The translations under genes were made by a program, and so were the position numbers. DNA of 46,058 nt. Origin: Fimiplasma intestinipullorum. GTDB lineage: Bacteria; Bacillota_I; Bacilli_A; Erysipelotrichales; Coprobacillaceae. Shown in pieces: positions 23,798-31,863 of the stretch. Position 1 is the stretch's first letter; the number at the start of each line of letters is the position of its first letter. The notes beneath the pieces are model-generated. The model made no database searches. It saw only the letters and a program-made list of their open reading frames with translations, and was not told the DNA's origin. The stretch is from the NCBI GenBank assembly GCA_018715065.1, contig DVMJ01000001.1:1-46058 (forward strand), read 5' to 3'.

Positions 23798-25254
23798 ATT
23801 TCAATGCGCCTGGTAGCGACTTTTTCTAAAAACACCGCATCATGTTCCACAAAAAGCATCGTAGGCTGATAGGTCAGGATAACTTTTTCGAGTTGGGCAC
23901 GACTGATGATATCGAGATAGTTCAAAGGTTCATCGTAAATATAAAGGTGCGCCGGCTTGGCCAGACTAGCTGCAATGAGGATCTTTTTTTGCTGACCGGG
24001 ACTCATGGATTCCATCGGCCGTTCAAAATGCTCCTTGGTCAGTCCTAATTTAGCCAGGATCGCTAAAAATAAACTGATATCCAGCCCTTCACCTTCAGCG
24101 TAGGCAGTCATGGGACCCTTTAAAAATGAGGGATCCTGAGCAATAGAAGAGATGACTAAATCGGAAGGGATCTCGATCTTGCCGGAAAGCAAATGCGTCT
24201 GATCCTTGGTCAACAGATGCAGCAGTGTTGATTTGCCACACCCGTTACCGCCCACCAGGGCAATGCGATCATGAGGTTGCATTTCGAAACTCAGCGGTTC
24301 AAATAATGGGGCTTCATATCCGGCCGTGACGCCGGTCATTCTTAGCACATAGGAACGGCGCAAGGGCAAGAGATGGATCTTCAGATCTTCCTGCTCCTCC
24401 AGATCCCTTAATAATGTTTTTTTCTCATCGATGTGTTTTTGCTGGCGTTTCTCCAGACTTTTAGACCGCTTCATCATCTTGGCAGCCATATGCCCGACGT
24501 AGCCTTTGTCCGCCGCACCGATCTTGCTCTTCTCGACCTGATTGCTCCAGTCAGCGGTCTGTCGTTTCGCTTTCTCCATTTTTTTGATTTCCGTCTTCAG
24601 TCGCTGCTGCTGACTCTTCTCGTCCTGCATGCGTCTTGACATATTGTCTTCCCAACTTGAATAGTTGCCTTTTTGAATGTCGATGCTCGTCTTATTTAAA
24701 GACATGATGTGATCGATACAACCGTCTAAGAAAGCACGATCATGGCTGACAAGGATAAAGCCTTTTTTCTTTTTCAGGTAAGCGGAGACTAGTTCACGAC
24801 CTTTCAAGTCAAGATGATTGGTCGGCTCATCAATCAATACAAAGGTATCATCGCGAATAAACAGACTGGCCAGTAAAACTTTGGTCTGCTCTCCCTGACT
24901 CAGCGTATCGAAAGGACGATACAGGACCTCGCTGTCTACTTCCAATAAATTCAGCTCGCGTTCCAATTGCCACGAGGCCACTTCACCCAACAGGTCTTCG
25001 ATCACAAACAACGTCAACTGCGTCGCATCTTGGATCTGAAAAGGAAAATACAGATAGTCGACCGGACTGATCACAGTGCCTTTTCCTTTCTGCTTCCCGC
25101 TTAAGATCTTAAAGAGCGTTGTCTTGCCTTTCCCGTTGCGTCCTGTCAAACCTAATTTCCAGCTCGTATCCAACTCAAATGAAACGTCCTCAAAAATATT
25201 TTCACTGCCATCTTCATAATGAAAAGTTAAATGGCTGACTTGAATCATGGACAT
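23782..25254 (-). CDS. ABC-F ATPase, Lsa/Vga-like ribosome-protection type
   Basis: 490 residues with two ABC domains and no TM segments. First domain: GRNGKGKTT (Walker A), LSQGEQTKVLLA (signature), VLIDEPTNHLD (Walker B). Second: GGNGCGKST, MSPGQQKKI, LYIYDEPLNYLD. A long basic linker (about 195-295, with KIGAADKGYVGHMAAKMMKR) is characteristic of the antibiotic-resistance subgroup. Known role: binds the ribosomal E site and dislodges lincosamides, streptogramin A and pleuromutilins. The assignment within ABC-F and the drug range are inference. The attenuator-like leader upstream fits drug-induced expression. ATG 25248 (M3) is an alternative start. Confidence 0.85.
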   Translation of the reverse strand: MSMIQVSHLTFHYEDGSENIFEDVSFELDTSWKLGLTGRNGKGKTTLFKILSGKQKGKGTVISPVDYLYFPFQIQDATQLTLFVIEDLLGEVASWQLERELNLLEVDSEVLYRPFDTLSQGEQTKVLLASLFIRDDTFVLIDEPTNHLDLKGRELVSAYLKKKKGFILVSHDRAFLDGCIDHIMSLNKTSIDIQKGNYSSWEDNMSRRMQDEKSQQQRLKTEIKKMEKAKRQTADWSNQVEKSKIGAADKGYVGHMAAKMMKRSKSLEKRQQKHIDEKKTLLRDLEEQEDLKIHLLPLRRSYVLRMTGVTAGYEAPLFEPLSFEMQPHDRIALVGGNGCGKSTLLHLLTKDQTHLLSGKIEIPSDLVISSIAQDPSFLKGPMTAYAEGEGLDISLFLAILAKLGLTKEHFERPMESMSPGQQKKILIAASLAKPAHLYIYDEPLNYLDIISRAQLEKVILTYQPTMLFVEHDAVFLEKVATRRIEMHPFG

Positions 25255-25260
25255 GTTGAT

Positions 25261-25465
25261 CTCCTCCTCTCCACAAAAAAAGACAGGTAAAAAAAGTTTC
25301 TACCTGTCATTACTTACATGATATCCAGATGTCCACTTTCTGCGCATGACAAAAACACTGCTTTCCTAAGCGATTTTTGTCGTTTTCATTTTTTAGCAGA
25401 AAGTATGATACATCCTTCCATCCCCTTTTCGCTCACATTATACACAAGCCTATCTGACTTGTCAA
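25261..25465 (-). promoter_or_regulatory. Consensus promoter and attenuator leader of the ABC-F gene
   Basis: Promoter: TTGACA (25460-25465), 17-bp spacer, TATAAT (25437-25442), a perfect consensus. The leader of about 175 bases ends in an intrinsic terminator, GACAGGTA/TACCTGTC followed by T7 (25274-25308), placed directly before the ribosome site (GGAGAGGAGG, 25261-25272). Upstream, ACTTTCTGC and GCAGAAAGT (25335-25343 and 25396-25404) and GACAAAAA/TTTTTGTC nest as a second large hairpin. Short ORFs lie within the first hairpin, MEGCIILSAKK and, overlapping its TGA, MKTTKIA. This is the layout of ribosome-mediated attenuation of antibiotic-resistance genes. Confidence 0.75.
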
Positions 25466-26248
25466 CTAGCCAAGTGCTACATCCAGAACCATCATCAGCA
25501 CAAAACCAATAAAAAGACTCACGGTCGGTAAATTGCTGTGCTTTCCTTCCTGGGATTCAGGAATCAATTCCTCGACCACCACATAGATCATTGCCCCCGC
25601 TGCAAAGGCCAGACAGGCAGGCAGCCAGGGAACAAAGAAGCGCGTCAGATAAATGGTCAGCAAACCGCCTAAGGGCTCTACGACACCGGATAAAACGCCG
25701 TAGATAAAGGCTTTCCAGGAACTGATGCCCGTCCCTTTCAGCGGCAGGGATATAATCGCACCTTCCGGAAAGTTTTGCAGTGCGATCCCGATGGCAAGCG
25801 CCAAAGCACTGCCAAACGCCATCTCATGTCCGGCGCTCATCGCGCCAGCCAAGACGACACCGACAGCCATTCCTTCAGGAATATTATGCAAAGTAACCGC
25901 TAAGAGCATCATGGTGCGCTTTTTCAAATGACTGTGGATCCCCTCCGGATCCTCATGGTTCAAATGCAGATGGGGCGTAAGGGTATCCAACCCCAATAAA
26001 AACAGCATGCCCAGTAATAATCCCCCGGCTACCGACAAAAGAACATTGCTGCCATTTTGCTCAGCCATTTCCATCGCCGGAATAATGAGTGACCAAACAG
26101 ATGCTGCCAGCATCACTCCGGATGCAAATCCTAATAACACTTTTTGAAGTTTGTCAGAGACCTTGTCTCTTACCAAAAAAATCATCCCTGACCCAAGCGT
26201 CGTTCCCAGAAAAGGAATCAATAGAACGATCAGCGTTGTTGTTGGCAT
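25466..26248 (-). CDS. ZIP-family metal transporter
   Basis: About 260 residues with eight hydrophobic segments. The ZIP metal-site helices are clear: HNIPEGMAVGV (TM4) and QNFPEGAIISLPL (TM5), with GVVEPLGGLL next. A His-rich loop (DTLTPHLHLNHEDPEGIHSH) lies between TM3 and TM4. Family role: uptake of zinc or related divalent metals into the cytoplasm. The start at 26248 is set by AGGAGG 7 bases upstream; the frame continues upstream only through the ribosome site. A DtxR-type palindrome overlaps the promoter, suggesting metal-responsive repression. Confidence 0.9.
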   Translation of the reverse strand: MPTTTLIVLLIPFLGTTLGSGMIFLVRDKVSDKLQKVLLGFASGVMLAASVWSLIIPAMEMAEQNGSNVLLSVAGGLLLGMLFLLGLDTLTPHLHLNHEDPEGIHSHLKKRTMMLLAVTLHNIPEGMAVGVVLAGAMSAGHEMAFGSALALAIGIALQNFPEGAIISLPLKGTGISSWKAFIYGVLSGVVEPLGGLLTIYLTRFFVPWLPACLAFAAGAMIYVVVEELIPESQEGKHSNLPTVSLFIGFVLMMVLDVALG

Positions 26249-26271
26249 AAAACACCTCCTCACTTTCCTAT

Positions 26272-26305
26272 ATTATAGCCTATCCAGTTAGTCTTAGCTA
26301 ACTAA
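26272..26305 (-). promoter_or_regulatory. ZIP promoter with DtxR/MntR-like operator
   Basis: Minus strand -10 TATAAT (26272-26277) and -35 TTAGCT 18 bp upstream. TTAGTCTTAGCTAACTAA (26288-26305) overlaps the -35. It contains AGTTAG-6-CTAACT and resembles the DtxR-family box (TTAGGTTAG...CTAACCTAA in the classic case). The exact regulator and metal are inference. Confidence 0.6.
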
Positions 26306-26409
26306 ATGCTCATTCTTTTTCTAACATCGATTTTACGTAAATCTGACATGAACATGATAGATAAAAATATAACCTATCGTTACAATAGATAATAGAGGAG
26401 GTGTTTTTG

Positions 26410-27246
26410 ATGAGTCTTTCTGCAGCGACGATCCGTCTAGCCAAACAATATTATCGGACCCGCAAAAATCATCTCATGCTGGGACTTTTAGGAATCATCG
26501 TTTATATGATCCTATTTCGTTATCTGAATCATGGCTTGCAATTAGACAACTTCTCCTTACTGATGATCCTGCTGATTTCCTGTTTGGCCATTTTGGTTTA
26601 CATATGGCCTAAACCTAAGCATTACCCCACCCAGGACCCCTATCTAGTGAAGGTGAGACCCGCCTTAATGAAGGATCTCTATCCCGAGGCGCGTTTTGTC
26701 ATTCGTCAGGATTACGAGACCTTAAAGACCCATATTCAACCATTTATCCACGGGATGCTTTTCATTTATGGCGGAACTCTAAAATATGATCATATTCAGG
26801 TTTCCCATTTTATTGAGAAAGATAACACCCACCGAACGGAATGGCTGATTTATGAAATGCGCATTCCTGCGACCAGTTTTGCTTCGCGTTTACCCGAAGT
26901 CATGATCAGCTATCGCGAACCGCTCGAACCACAAAATGGCTTAAAACCACCTTACAAGTCCATTCAAGTACCTGGTCATTCCCTTTACCTTATCAGTCCG
27001 GAACCCGAACAGGTCCTGAACAGTTTTAATGATTCAAGACTGGAAAACATTCAGCGTTTCTATGCCAAAACGCATCATCAGATGCGCCTGTATATTACCA
27101 ATCAAACCCTCTATGTGCTAGATCCCCATGCCAGCTTGGATCAGAACTGGCAGCAGGACACCCATCTGAACCTCTTAGAGATCCAAAACCACTATCAGCA
27201 CATGCAGGAGGTCCTGATGTATTTAAAGGAAACTCCTTTTGTATGA
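26410..27246 (+). CDS. Membrane protein of unknown function
   Basis: 278 residues. Two TM helices near the N-terminus (about 22-38 and 48-66) precede a soluble domain of about 200 residues that faces the cytoplasm if the N-terminus is inside. The plan (two TM helices, then a domain with WLIYEMRIPA-like strands) recalls DUF3137 proteins, but I do not claim membership. The start at 26410 follows GAGGAGG by about 9 bases. The stop overlaps the next start (ATGA), so the two genes form an operon. The promoter is unclear in the AT-rich 26306-26395 region. Confidence 0.7.
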   Translation: MSLSAATIRLAKQYYRTRKNHLMLGLLGIIVYMILFRYLNHGLQLDNFSLLMILLISCLAILVYIWPKPKHYPTQDPYLVKVRPALMKDLYPEARFVIRQDYETLKTHIQPFIHGMLFIYGGTLKYDHIQVSHFIEKDNTHRTEWLIYEMRIPATSFASRLPEVMISYREPLEPQNGLKPPYKSIQVPGHSLYLISPEPEQVLNSFNDSRLENIQRFYAKTHHQMRLYITNQTLYVLDPHASLDQNWQQDTHLNLLEIQNHYQHMQEVLMYLKETPFV

Positions 27247-27746
27247 AACTCAAAAGCCGCCGTCTATACAAACGGCTATGGGTGCTGTTTTCCGCATTGC
27301 TTTTGACAGGTTGGATCGGGGTCATCACAGCCTGGTTATCTAACCAGTGTGAATTAGGTGCCCTCATTGCCTACAGCTTATTCATGGCCGGCATCCTGGT
27401 GTTTGCCCGGCATTATCTTGGTCTAAGCGACTGGATCGGTTTTGAAGCATGTGAGGACGATCTAGGCAAAGACAGGATCCCCACCTTGATCCAACAGGAA
27501 AACTGGACCCAACACTCTAAACAACTGGCCTATTCAGCCCACTGGCTCTATTATAAAGGGCATTTCATGCCGCGCTCCTGGATCATTGCCGTCAGGGCAT
27601 ATGCTTCTTTTGACCAGGCAGATTCACTCATCTTTGATCTATGCAATGGTCGCCAAGTAAGGACGGACTGTCACGAAAAAGAGACCTTGAGCTTGCTTCA
27701 GGAGCTGGAAAAGATACTGCCCAATGCGCGTTTCCACCAGTCTTAA
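27243..27746 (+). CDS. Small membrane protein of unknown function
   Basis: 167 residues. A basic N-terminus (MKLKSRRLYKRLW), two TM helices (about 12-30 and 38-55) and a soluble C-terminal domain of about 110 residues that includes HWLYYKGHFMPRSWIIAV. That topology parallels the upstream protein, so the pair may be distant relatives or partners. Translation is coupled by a 4-bp overlap. It converges on the next gene with a 4-bp overlap of the coding ends and no visible terminator between. Confidence 0.65.
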   Translation: MKLKSRRLYKRLWVLFSALLLTGWIGVITAWLSNQCELGALIAYSLFMAGILVFARHYLGLSDWIGFEACEDDLGKDRIPTLIQQENWTQHSKQLAYSAHWLYYKGHFMPRSWIIAVRAYASFDQADSLIFDLCNGRQVRTDCHEKETLSLLQELEKILPNARFHQS

Positions 27747-28549
27747 GAAGAGAGCCTACCGATCACCAGAGCCAGGATAGCAAAGAAGAGACCCATCCCC
27801 ATACAAATAAAGATGGCTTTCCGATAAGTGGGGAGCGTATTTTCAATGGCTTCTTCTTTTTGAGGATCGATCAATAGTTCGATCCCTTTTTCTTTATCCG
27901 GATGGGTATAGGGCGTTTCGAACCAATGTTCATCCCCACCATAGCGATAACTAAAAAGCATATGATAGCTCTTCCCGTTCTCTTCTTGGACCTCCACCTG
28001 TCCCAGATACTGCGCGTGCACATGTGCCTGACCAACCGCCTGCCAACGTCGCTTCAACTTCACGGAAAGATGAATCAACCAGATGGCGATACCTATCAAT
28101 AAGATGGCCACCCCGACAAACACGAAACTGACGATTGCCGGTCCACTCCATTGCTGAGCCAATTGATCAACCAAACACATCATGAATACCAATGATCCGA
28201 TGAGTAGATAGATGTGATAAGGAAAACGCGTCACTCCAGAAGTCCGGATCTGCCACTGACCATCCGCCATGCTGACTAGATCAAGCACATGTCCCGGCCA
28301 GATCTCATGATCAAGGTCGATGCTTACCGTTTGCCATCTACCCTCTTCGATCCACTCCAGTTCAATATGATAAGTGATCGACTGATATAATCCAGGATGG
28401 ATCATTTTGAAAACAGGCCTGCAAGCACGCACACGTGCTTGGACTGTTTTGCTGCCTTTTAATAGCTGTATTCTGGCATGGTGACGCCTTTGATAGAGGA
28501 TCATCATCAAAACCAGGACACTTATCCACACCGCGCCTTTGATCCACAT
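27743..28549 (-). CDS. DUF3592-like membrane protein
   Basis: 268 residues from ATG 28549, chosen because GGAGGG is 8 bases away whereas ATG 28555 abuts it. TM helices at about 3-19, 113-130, 139-163 and 244-263. Two beta-rich segments (VQARVRACRPVFKM and HVHAQYLGQVEVQE, each followed by a strand pair with a YxxxFxY-like pattern) look like a duplicated DUF3592 unit. Function unknown. It faces the two unknown membrane genes on the plus strand, which it overlaps by 4 bp. Confidence 0.65.
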   Translation of the reverse strand: MWIKGAVWISVLVLMMILYQRRHHARIQLLKGSKTVQARVRACRPVFKMIHPGLYQSITYHIELEWIEEGRWQTVSIDLDHEIWPGHVLDLVSMADGQWQIRTSGVTRFPYHIYLLIGSLVFMMCLVDQLAQQWSGPAIVSFVFVGVAILLIGIAIWLIHLSVKLKRRWQAVGQAHVHAQYLGQVEVQEENGKSYHMLFSYRYGGDEHWFETPYTHPDKEKGIELLIDPQKEEAIENTLPTYRKAIFICMGMGLFFAILALVIGRLSS

Positions 28550-28641
28550 AGACATCCCTCCCTGTTTAAAGGGTACCGCATGGCAGTATTCTTTTCGACC
28601 ATGATTCTGTTAAAAGAAGATCAAGTCTTGATGAAACAAAA

Positions 28642-28911
28642 AGAGGCACTATAACAAAATCACTTTTTGAAAATGCAACTTTGTTTCAGCTCTTTTCATT
28701 CTCTCATTTTAGGCAATAAAAAAACAGCTTCTCTCTTCTTCTGATTGCAAGATGCAATCTTTTAGCTGATCTGTCTTCTTTTTTCCCTCATCTTGATCCA
28801 ATACCAATCCATTCAAGCATATCCTTTCAGCACATTTTAGAAAGAAACAACCTCATCATCAGGATCGATCTTGATACCTAAATCTAATGGCAAAGATAAC
28901 TGAATAGCGTT
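28642..28911 (-). mobile_element. Internally deleted IS1182-type remnant
   Basis: On the minus strand 28829-28911 encodes QLSLPLDLGIKIDPDDEV, identical in protein sequence to the transposase start at 44079, then a stop. After a jump, 28642-28780 matches the right end of that element: a CATCTT hairpin, TTTTTTATTG, AATGAAAAGAGCTGAAACAA, TCAAAAAGT and a decayed terminal repeat (AGAGGCACTATAAC against AGGGGCTGTAAC). About 1.6 kb of the middle is missing. The element lies directly after the hicB fragment and may have broken it. Confidence 0.8.
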
Positions 28912-28937
28912 GGATCAACAATGGCATCAATTGCATA

Positions 28938-29111
28938 TTATTCAGAGATTTCCTTTGCATCTACCGCATTTGCAACTGCAGATTCGATCGTGTCTCCACT
29001 TGTAATACAGCCAAGTAAATCAGGATAAAAAACCACAAATTCTCCTTCTTCTTTGTGCTCTATGATTTCCATTCGATAAGGCCTCTTCATATAATCATTC
29101 AGCTTCTTCAT
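28938..29111 (-). pseudogene. Truncated hicB antitoxin gene
   Basis: The minus strand encodes 57 residues, including YRMEIIEHKEEGEFVVFYPD and LGCITSGDTIESAVANAVDA, the first half of a HicB antitoxin (partly degraded RNase H fold). The frame stops at 28938, just before IS-derived sequence, and the DNA-binding C-terminal half is absent. Normal HicB proteins are about twice this length. The start at 29111 overlaps the end of the hicA relic as in intact hicAB operons. Confidence 0.8.
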
Positions 29112-29307
29112 TATTTTTCATCTCACTTTCTACAACCTATCGGACAAGCTCCGCATAAACCTTCATAATGGGTTCATGCTTTGGAATCGTTATTGGCTGA
29201 CATCCAGCTTTTCTGAATGGAAAATAACTGCTGCCACTTCTTGGTGAGTCCATCTGATAACCATATCCCTCTAACACTTTCCAAAGCGCATCAAAACCGG
29301 AGGTCTT
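29095..29307 (-). pseudogene. Broken hicA toxin gene
   Basis: The minus strand encodes SGFDALWKVLEGYGYQMDSP, then RSGSSYFPFRKAGCQPITIP and KHEPIMKVYAELVR, the core of a HicA mRNA-interferase-type toxin. The usual catalytic His in the (S/G)-S-H-x-x-(F/Y) motif reads Tyr (GSSYFPF). An in-frame TAG at 29137-29139 cuts off the last 13 codons, which remain readable to TGA 29095. The N-terminus is missing beyond 29307 (TAA). The toxin is dead by several criteria. Confidence 0.8.
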
Positions 29308-29414
29308 TTAACAAAGAATAGATACGCAACAATCGCTATCTCATCTATAATTCTCAAACGATCAATGCAGCCAGCGAAAATCATTTGATTGAATGAAGCT
29401 TGTTTATGATGAAC

Positions 29415-29555
29415 CTACCTGGTTAATCTCAAGGATTTACTTGAAAGAATCAATGCACCCTTAACATTCCAGTCAACAATTTGTGGTTCACGACACTTGA
29501 GCGTAACTACCTGTGGTGAATTTGTCTCCATCTGAATTTGTGCCATGTCTGGCAT
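29415..29555 (-). pseudogene. Unidentified short coding relic
   Basis: A 46-codon minus-strand frame starting MPDMAQIQMETNSPQVVTLK and ending LSSKSLRLTR has coding-like composition but no ribosome site or recognisable domain. A second frame upstream (MKMALIRRFDV) might join it by a frameshift. It lies in a decayed stretch; nothing else is supported in 29308-29600. Confidence 0.3.
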
Positions 29556-29600
29556 ACGACATCAAAACGTCTTATTAAAGCCATTTTCATATAATATAAA

Positions 29601-29653
29601 AGGGGATGTAACGAAATCAACTCCTTAAAAAGTCATCTCATTACAGTCCCCCT
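29601..29653. mobile_element. 53-bp double IS end acting as a hairpin terminator
   Basis: The left part (AGGGGATGTAACGAAAT) matches the left terminal repeat of the element at 43979, and the right part (AAAAAGTCATCTCATTACAGTCCCC) matches its right end. The two ends are joined with almost nothing between. Read on the minus strand it folds (GGGGACTGTAA with TTACATCCCC) and is followed by TTTTA, so it probably terminates the gene pair at 29664-30949. Confidence 0.7.
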
Positions 29654-29663
29654 AAGCTTCCGG

Positions 29664-30008
29664 TCATTCGTGTAGAAGACGATAAGCACCGGCACCGATC
29701 AGCACGCAAATGAGTCGGAATAAATCTAAATAAACCGAAGCGGCCTCTAACTCAAGTGCAATTGGCATCGCGACATAGACTGCCACCAGCATACACACCA
29801 TCAATAGAAACCAGCGATTAAAAATAGCCAGCGTAAAAGGCGCTTTGCCCTTATGATAGAGTACCTGGCTCATGTATACGGCACTGCCTAAAGCTAAACA
29901 ATGGAAATAACTGGCATTCGCTAAAGACGTTCCATCCAACGTATAGCTCAAGCAGGCAAATACACAGGTCAATATCAACGAGACCACAAAATCCATTGTT
30001 TTAGACAT
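29664..30008 (-). CDS. Small four-helix membrane protein, unknown
   Basis: 114 residues with about four hydrophobic segments (8-26, 33-48, 57-80, 90-110) and no domain I recognise. A short site (AAAGAAGG) precedes the ATG. It lies 20 bases after the aldo/keto reductase stop and probably shares its promoter. The downstream hairpin is derived from IS ends. Confidence 0.65.
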   Translation of the reverse strand: MSKTMDFVVSLILTCVFACLSYTLDGTSLANASYFHCLALGSAVYMSQVLYHKGKAPFTLAIFNRWFLLMVCMLVAVYVAMPIALELEAASVYLDLFRLICVLIGAGAYRLLHE

Positions 30009-30028
30009 ATTGATTCCTTCTTTCTTTT

Positions 30029-30949
30029 CTAAGGCAGGGTTTTTCCTGAAGCCATGTAAAGCTGATACCAGTCTTCCCGGCTCACGGTCACATCACAGGC
30101 CTTGGCTAATTCCTGCAGATGTGTGACTGAAGTCGTTCCTGCAATCGGCTGCATCATGGCTGGATGACGCAGGATCCAGGCAACAGACATCGCGGCTTTA
30201 CTCAAGCCATACTGCTGTCCCATCTCTTCCAGGGACTGGTTCAGTTTCGCATAGTCCGGATGATCAATAAAGCTGCCTTCTTCCCAGCTGGCCTGCAGGA
30301 TGGACCATGGCTGGATGGTCATTTCATGATAGTAGCAGTAATCCAGGACACTGTCATCGTGATCCAGTGAAGCTGCATTTTTCATATTCACGTTGATTCC
30401 CGTATCGATCATGCCGCTGTTGACAAGATTGAACTGGAGCTGATTGATCACCAATGGATGCGCGCTATACTTACCGATCAGCTCGATCTGACGCGGATTC
30501 ATGTTGGAGACACCAAAATACCGCACCCAGCCCTGGGCATAGCATTCATCGAAGGCACGGGCAACTTCGCGTGGATCCATCAAGGCATCCGGACGATGCA
30601 GCAGCAGGACATCTAAATGATCTGTCTGCAGATTCGCTAGACTCTCCTTGACTTTGGCAAGGATGTGATCTCGGCTCAAGTCATAGGCAACACCTGGTAC
30701 GATCCCACATTTAGACTGCAACACCATTTTTTCCCGCCATTCTGGATGTTTGGCTAAGACCTGTCCAAATAATCTTTCGCATTCACCGCCACCGTAAATA
30801 TCTGCGTGATCAAAGAAGTTGATACCTAAATCCAAGGCCGTCCCAATCAACTGCTCTGCTTCCTGCAGGCTGCGTGAAGATAAACGCATGCACCCTAAGG
30901 CCAGACGTGAAACCTCCAGATCTGTCTGGGCAATTTTCATATATTTCAT
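30029..30949 (-). CDS. Aldo/keto reductase
   Basis: 306 residues. AKR motifs in order: LALGCMRLS, INFFDHADIYGGGECERLFG (catalytic Asp and Tyr), VLQSKCG (catalytic Lys), DVLLLHRPD (catalytic His), QLQFNLVNS, and a C-terminal NADPH-site segment (SVAWILRHPAMMQPIAGTT). It resembles the YdhF/YcsN subgroup. Role: NADPH-dependent reduction of carbonyl compounds; substrate unknown. The promoter (TTGGCA at 30999-31004, 17 bp, TAAAAT at 30976-30981) would start transcription near 30969, which rules out the ATG at 30970 and supports 30949. Confidence 0.9.
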   Translation of the reverse strand: MKYMKIAQTDLEVSRLALGCMRLSSRSLQEAEQLIGTALDLGINFFDHADIYGGGECERLFGQVLAKHPEWREKMVLQSKCGIVPGVAYDLSRDHILAKVKESLANLQTDHLDVLLLHRPDALMDPREVARAFDECYAQGWVRYFGVSNMNPRQIELIGKYSAHPLVINQLQFNLVNSGMIDTGINVNMKNAASLDHDDSVLDYCYYHEMTIQPWSILQASWEEGSFIDHPDYAKLNQSLEEMGQQYGLSKAAMSVAWILRHPAMMQPIAGTTSVTHLQELAKACDVTVSREDWYQLYMASGKTLP

Positions 30950-30975
30950 TCCCGTTTCACTTCCTTTCATCTTCT

Positions 30976-31004
30976 ATTTTACCTTAAGAGGGCTTTCTTG
31001 CCAA
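30976..31004 (-). promoter_or_regulatory. Promoter of the aldo/keto reductase operon
   Basis: Minus strand TTGGCA, 17-bp spacer, TAAAAT. Its start point decides the translation start of the gene. Confidence 0.65.
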
Positions 31005-31020
31005 AACCTTTTCGATTTTC

Positions 31021-31049
31021 TTGTCTTTTCATGCTGTTTTCAGTAAAAT
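31021..31049 (+). promoter_or_regulatory. Promoter of the HAD-DUF1836 operon
   Basis: TTGTCT (31021-31026), 17-bp spacer, TAAAAT (31044-31049), about 30 bases before the ATG. It is divergent from the aldo/keto reductase promoter. Confidence 0.6.
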
Positions 31050-31080
31050 ATATCTAGATTCATAGTAAAGGTGGGAGATT

Positions 31081-31863
31081 ATGCCAAAATTACTTTTTTT
31101 CGATATTGACAATACCATTTTAGATGAAAAAACACAAACGATTCCTGTTGAAGTACGCCAGGCGCTCAAACAGGCGAAACAGAACGGTCACTTCCTGTTT
31201 ATCAATACCGGTCGGACCAAAGCGGCTTTAAACCAACAGATGACAAATCTAGGAATGGATGGATATGTGTGCGGATGTGGAGGGTATCTGGAATTTCAAG
31301 AGAAGATCCTGAAGACCACTCCTTTGCCCCTTGTCCTGTGTGAGAAGATCAAACACCTGTTGAAGACATGTCAGCTTTCCGGTGTCCTCGAGGGAACGGA
31401 AGCCACCTATTTTGATAAGGACAACCGCAATCCGATCGTTGCTGAGTATCAGCAGCGCCTCGCTAAAGACCAGCTCGTTATCAGCGACTGGGATCAGGAT
31501 CCTTTGCATTTTGATAAGCTCACTGTCTTTCTTAATCCCGAGAGCGATTTTGAGACTTTCTATCAGGCGCTCAAAGAGGATTTGCATTTTATCAAACGCG
31601 GCCCTATTTTCTATGAGCTCATGCCCCATCACATCTCCAAGGCCAGCGGAATCGCTTATTTCCTGGATTACTTCAATCTATCCATCGAGGATGCTTATGC
31701 ATTTGGTGACAGCACGAATGATCTGGCGATGCTGCAATATGTCAAGCATAGCATCGGCATGCAAAACAGTGATCCAGAAGTCCTGGCTTGTGTCGAATAC
31801 ATCACAGATACTGTGGATCACGACGGGATCAGAAAGGCGCTGGTGCACTATGGGCTCATCTAA
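31081..31863 (+). CDS. HAD-IIB (Cof-type) phosphatase 3
   Basis: 260 residues. Motif I FFDIDNTILDE, motif II region INTGRTK, a C2 cap, and motif III/IV KASGI...YAFGDSTNDLAML near the C-terminus. GGTGGGAG precedes the ATG. It is the third Cof-type phosphatase in this window and the only one with an operon partner: its end overlaps the DUF1836 gene by 14 bp. Substrate unknown. Confidence 0.9.
   Translation: MPKLLFFDIDNTILDEKTQTIPVEVRQALKQAKQNGHFLFINTGRTKAALNQQMTNLGMDGYVCGCGGYLEFQEKILKTTPLPLVLCEKIKHLLKTCQLSGVLEGTEATYFDKDNRNPIVAEYQQRLAKDQLVISDWDQDPLHFDKLTVFLNPESDFETFYQALKEDLHFIKRGPIFYELMPHHISKASGIAYFLDYFNLSIEDAYAFGDSTNDLAMLQYVKHSIGMQNSDPEVLACVEYITDTVDHDGIRKALVHYGLI

Noticed and set aside
31382..31849. 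Upstream extension of the DUF1836 reading frame
   Set aside because: It overlaps the HAD gene in another frame and its translation has low-complexity Ser/Ile-rich character; DUF1836 homology starts after 31850.
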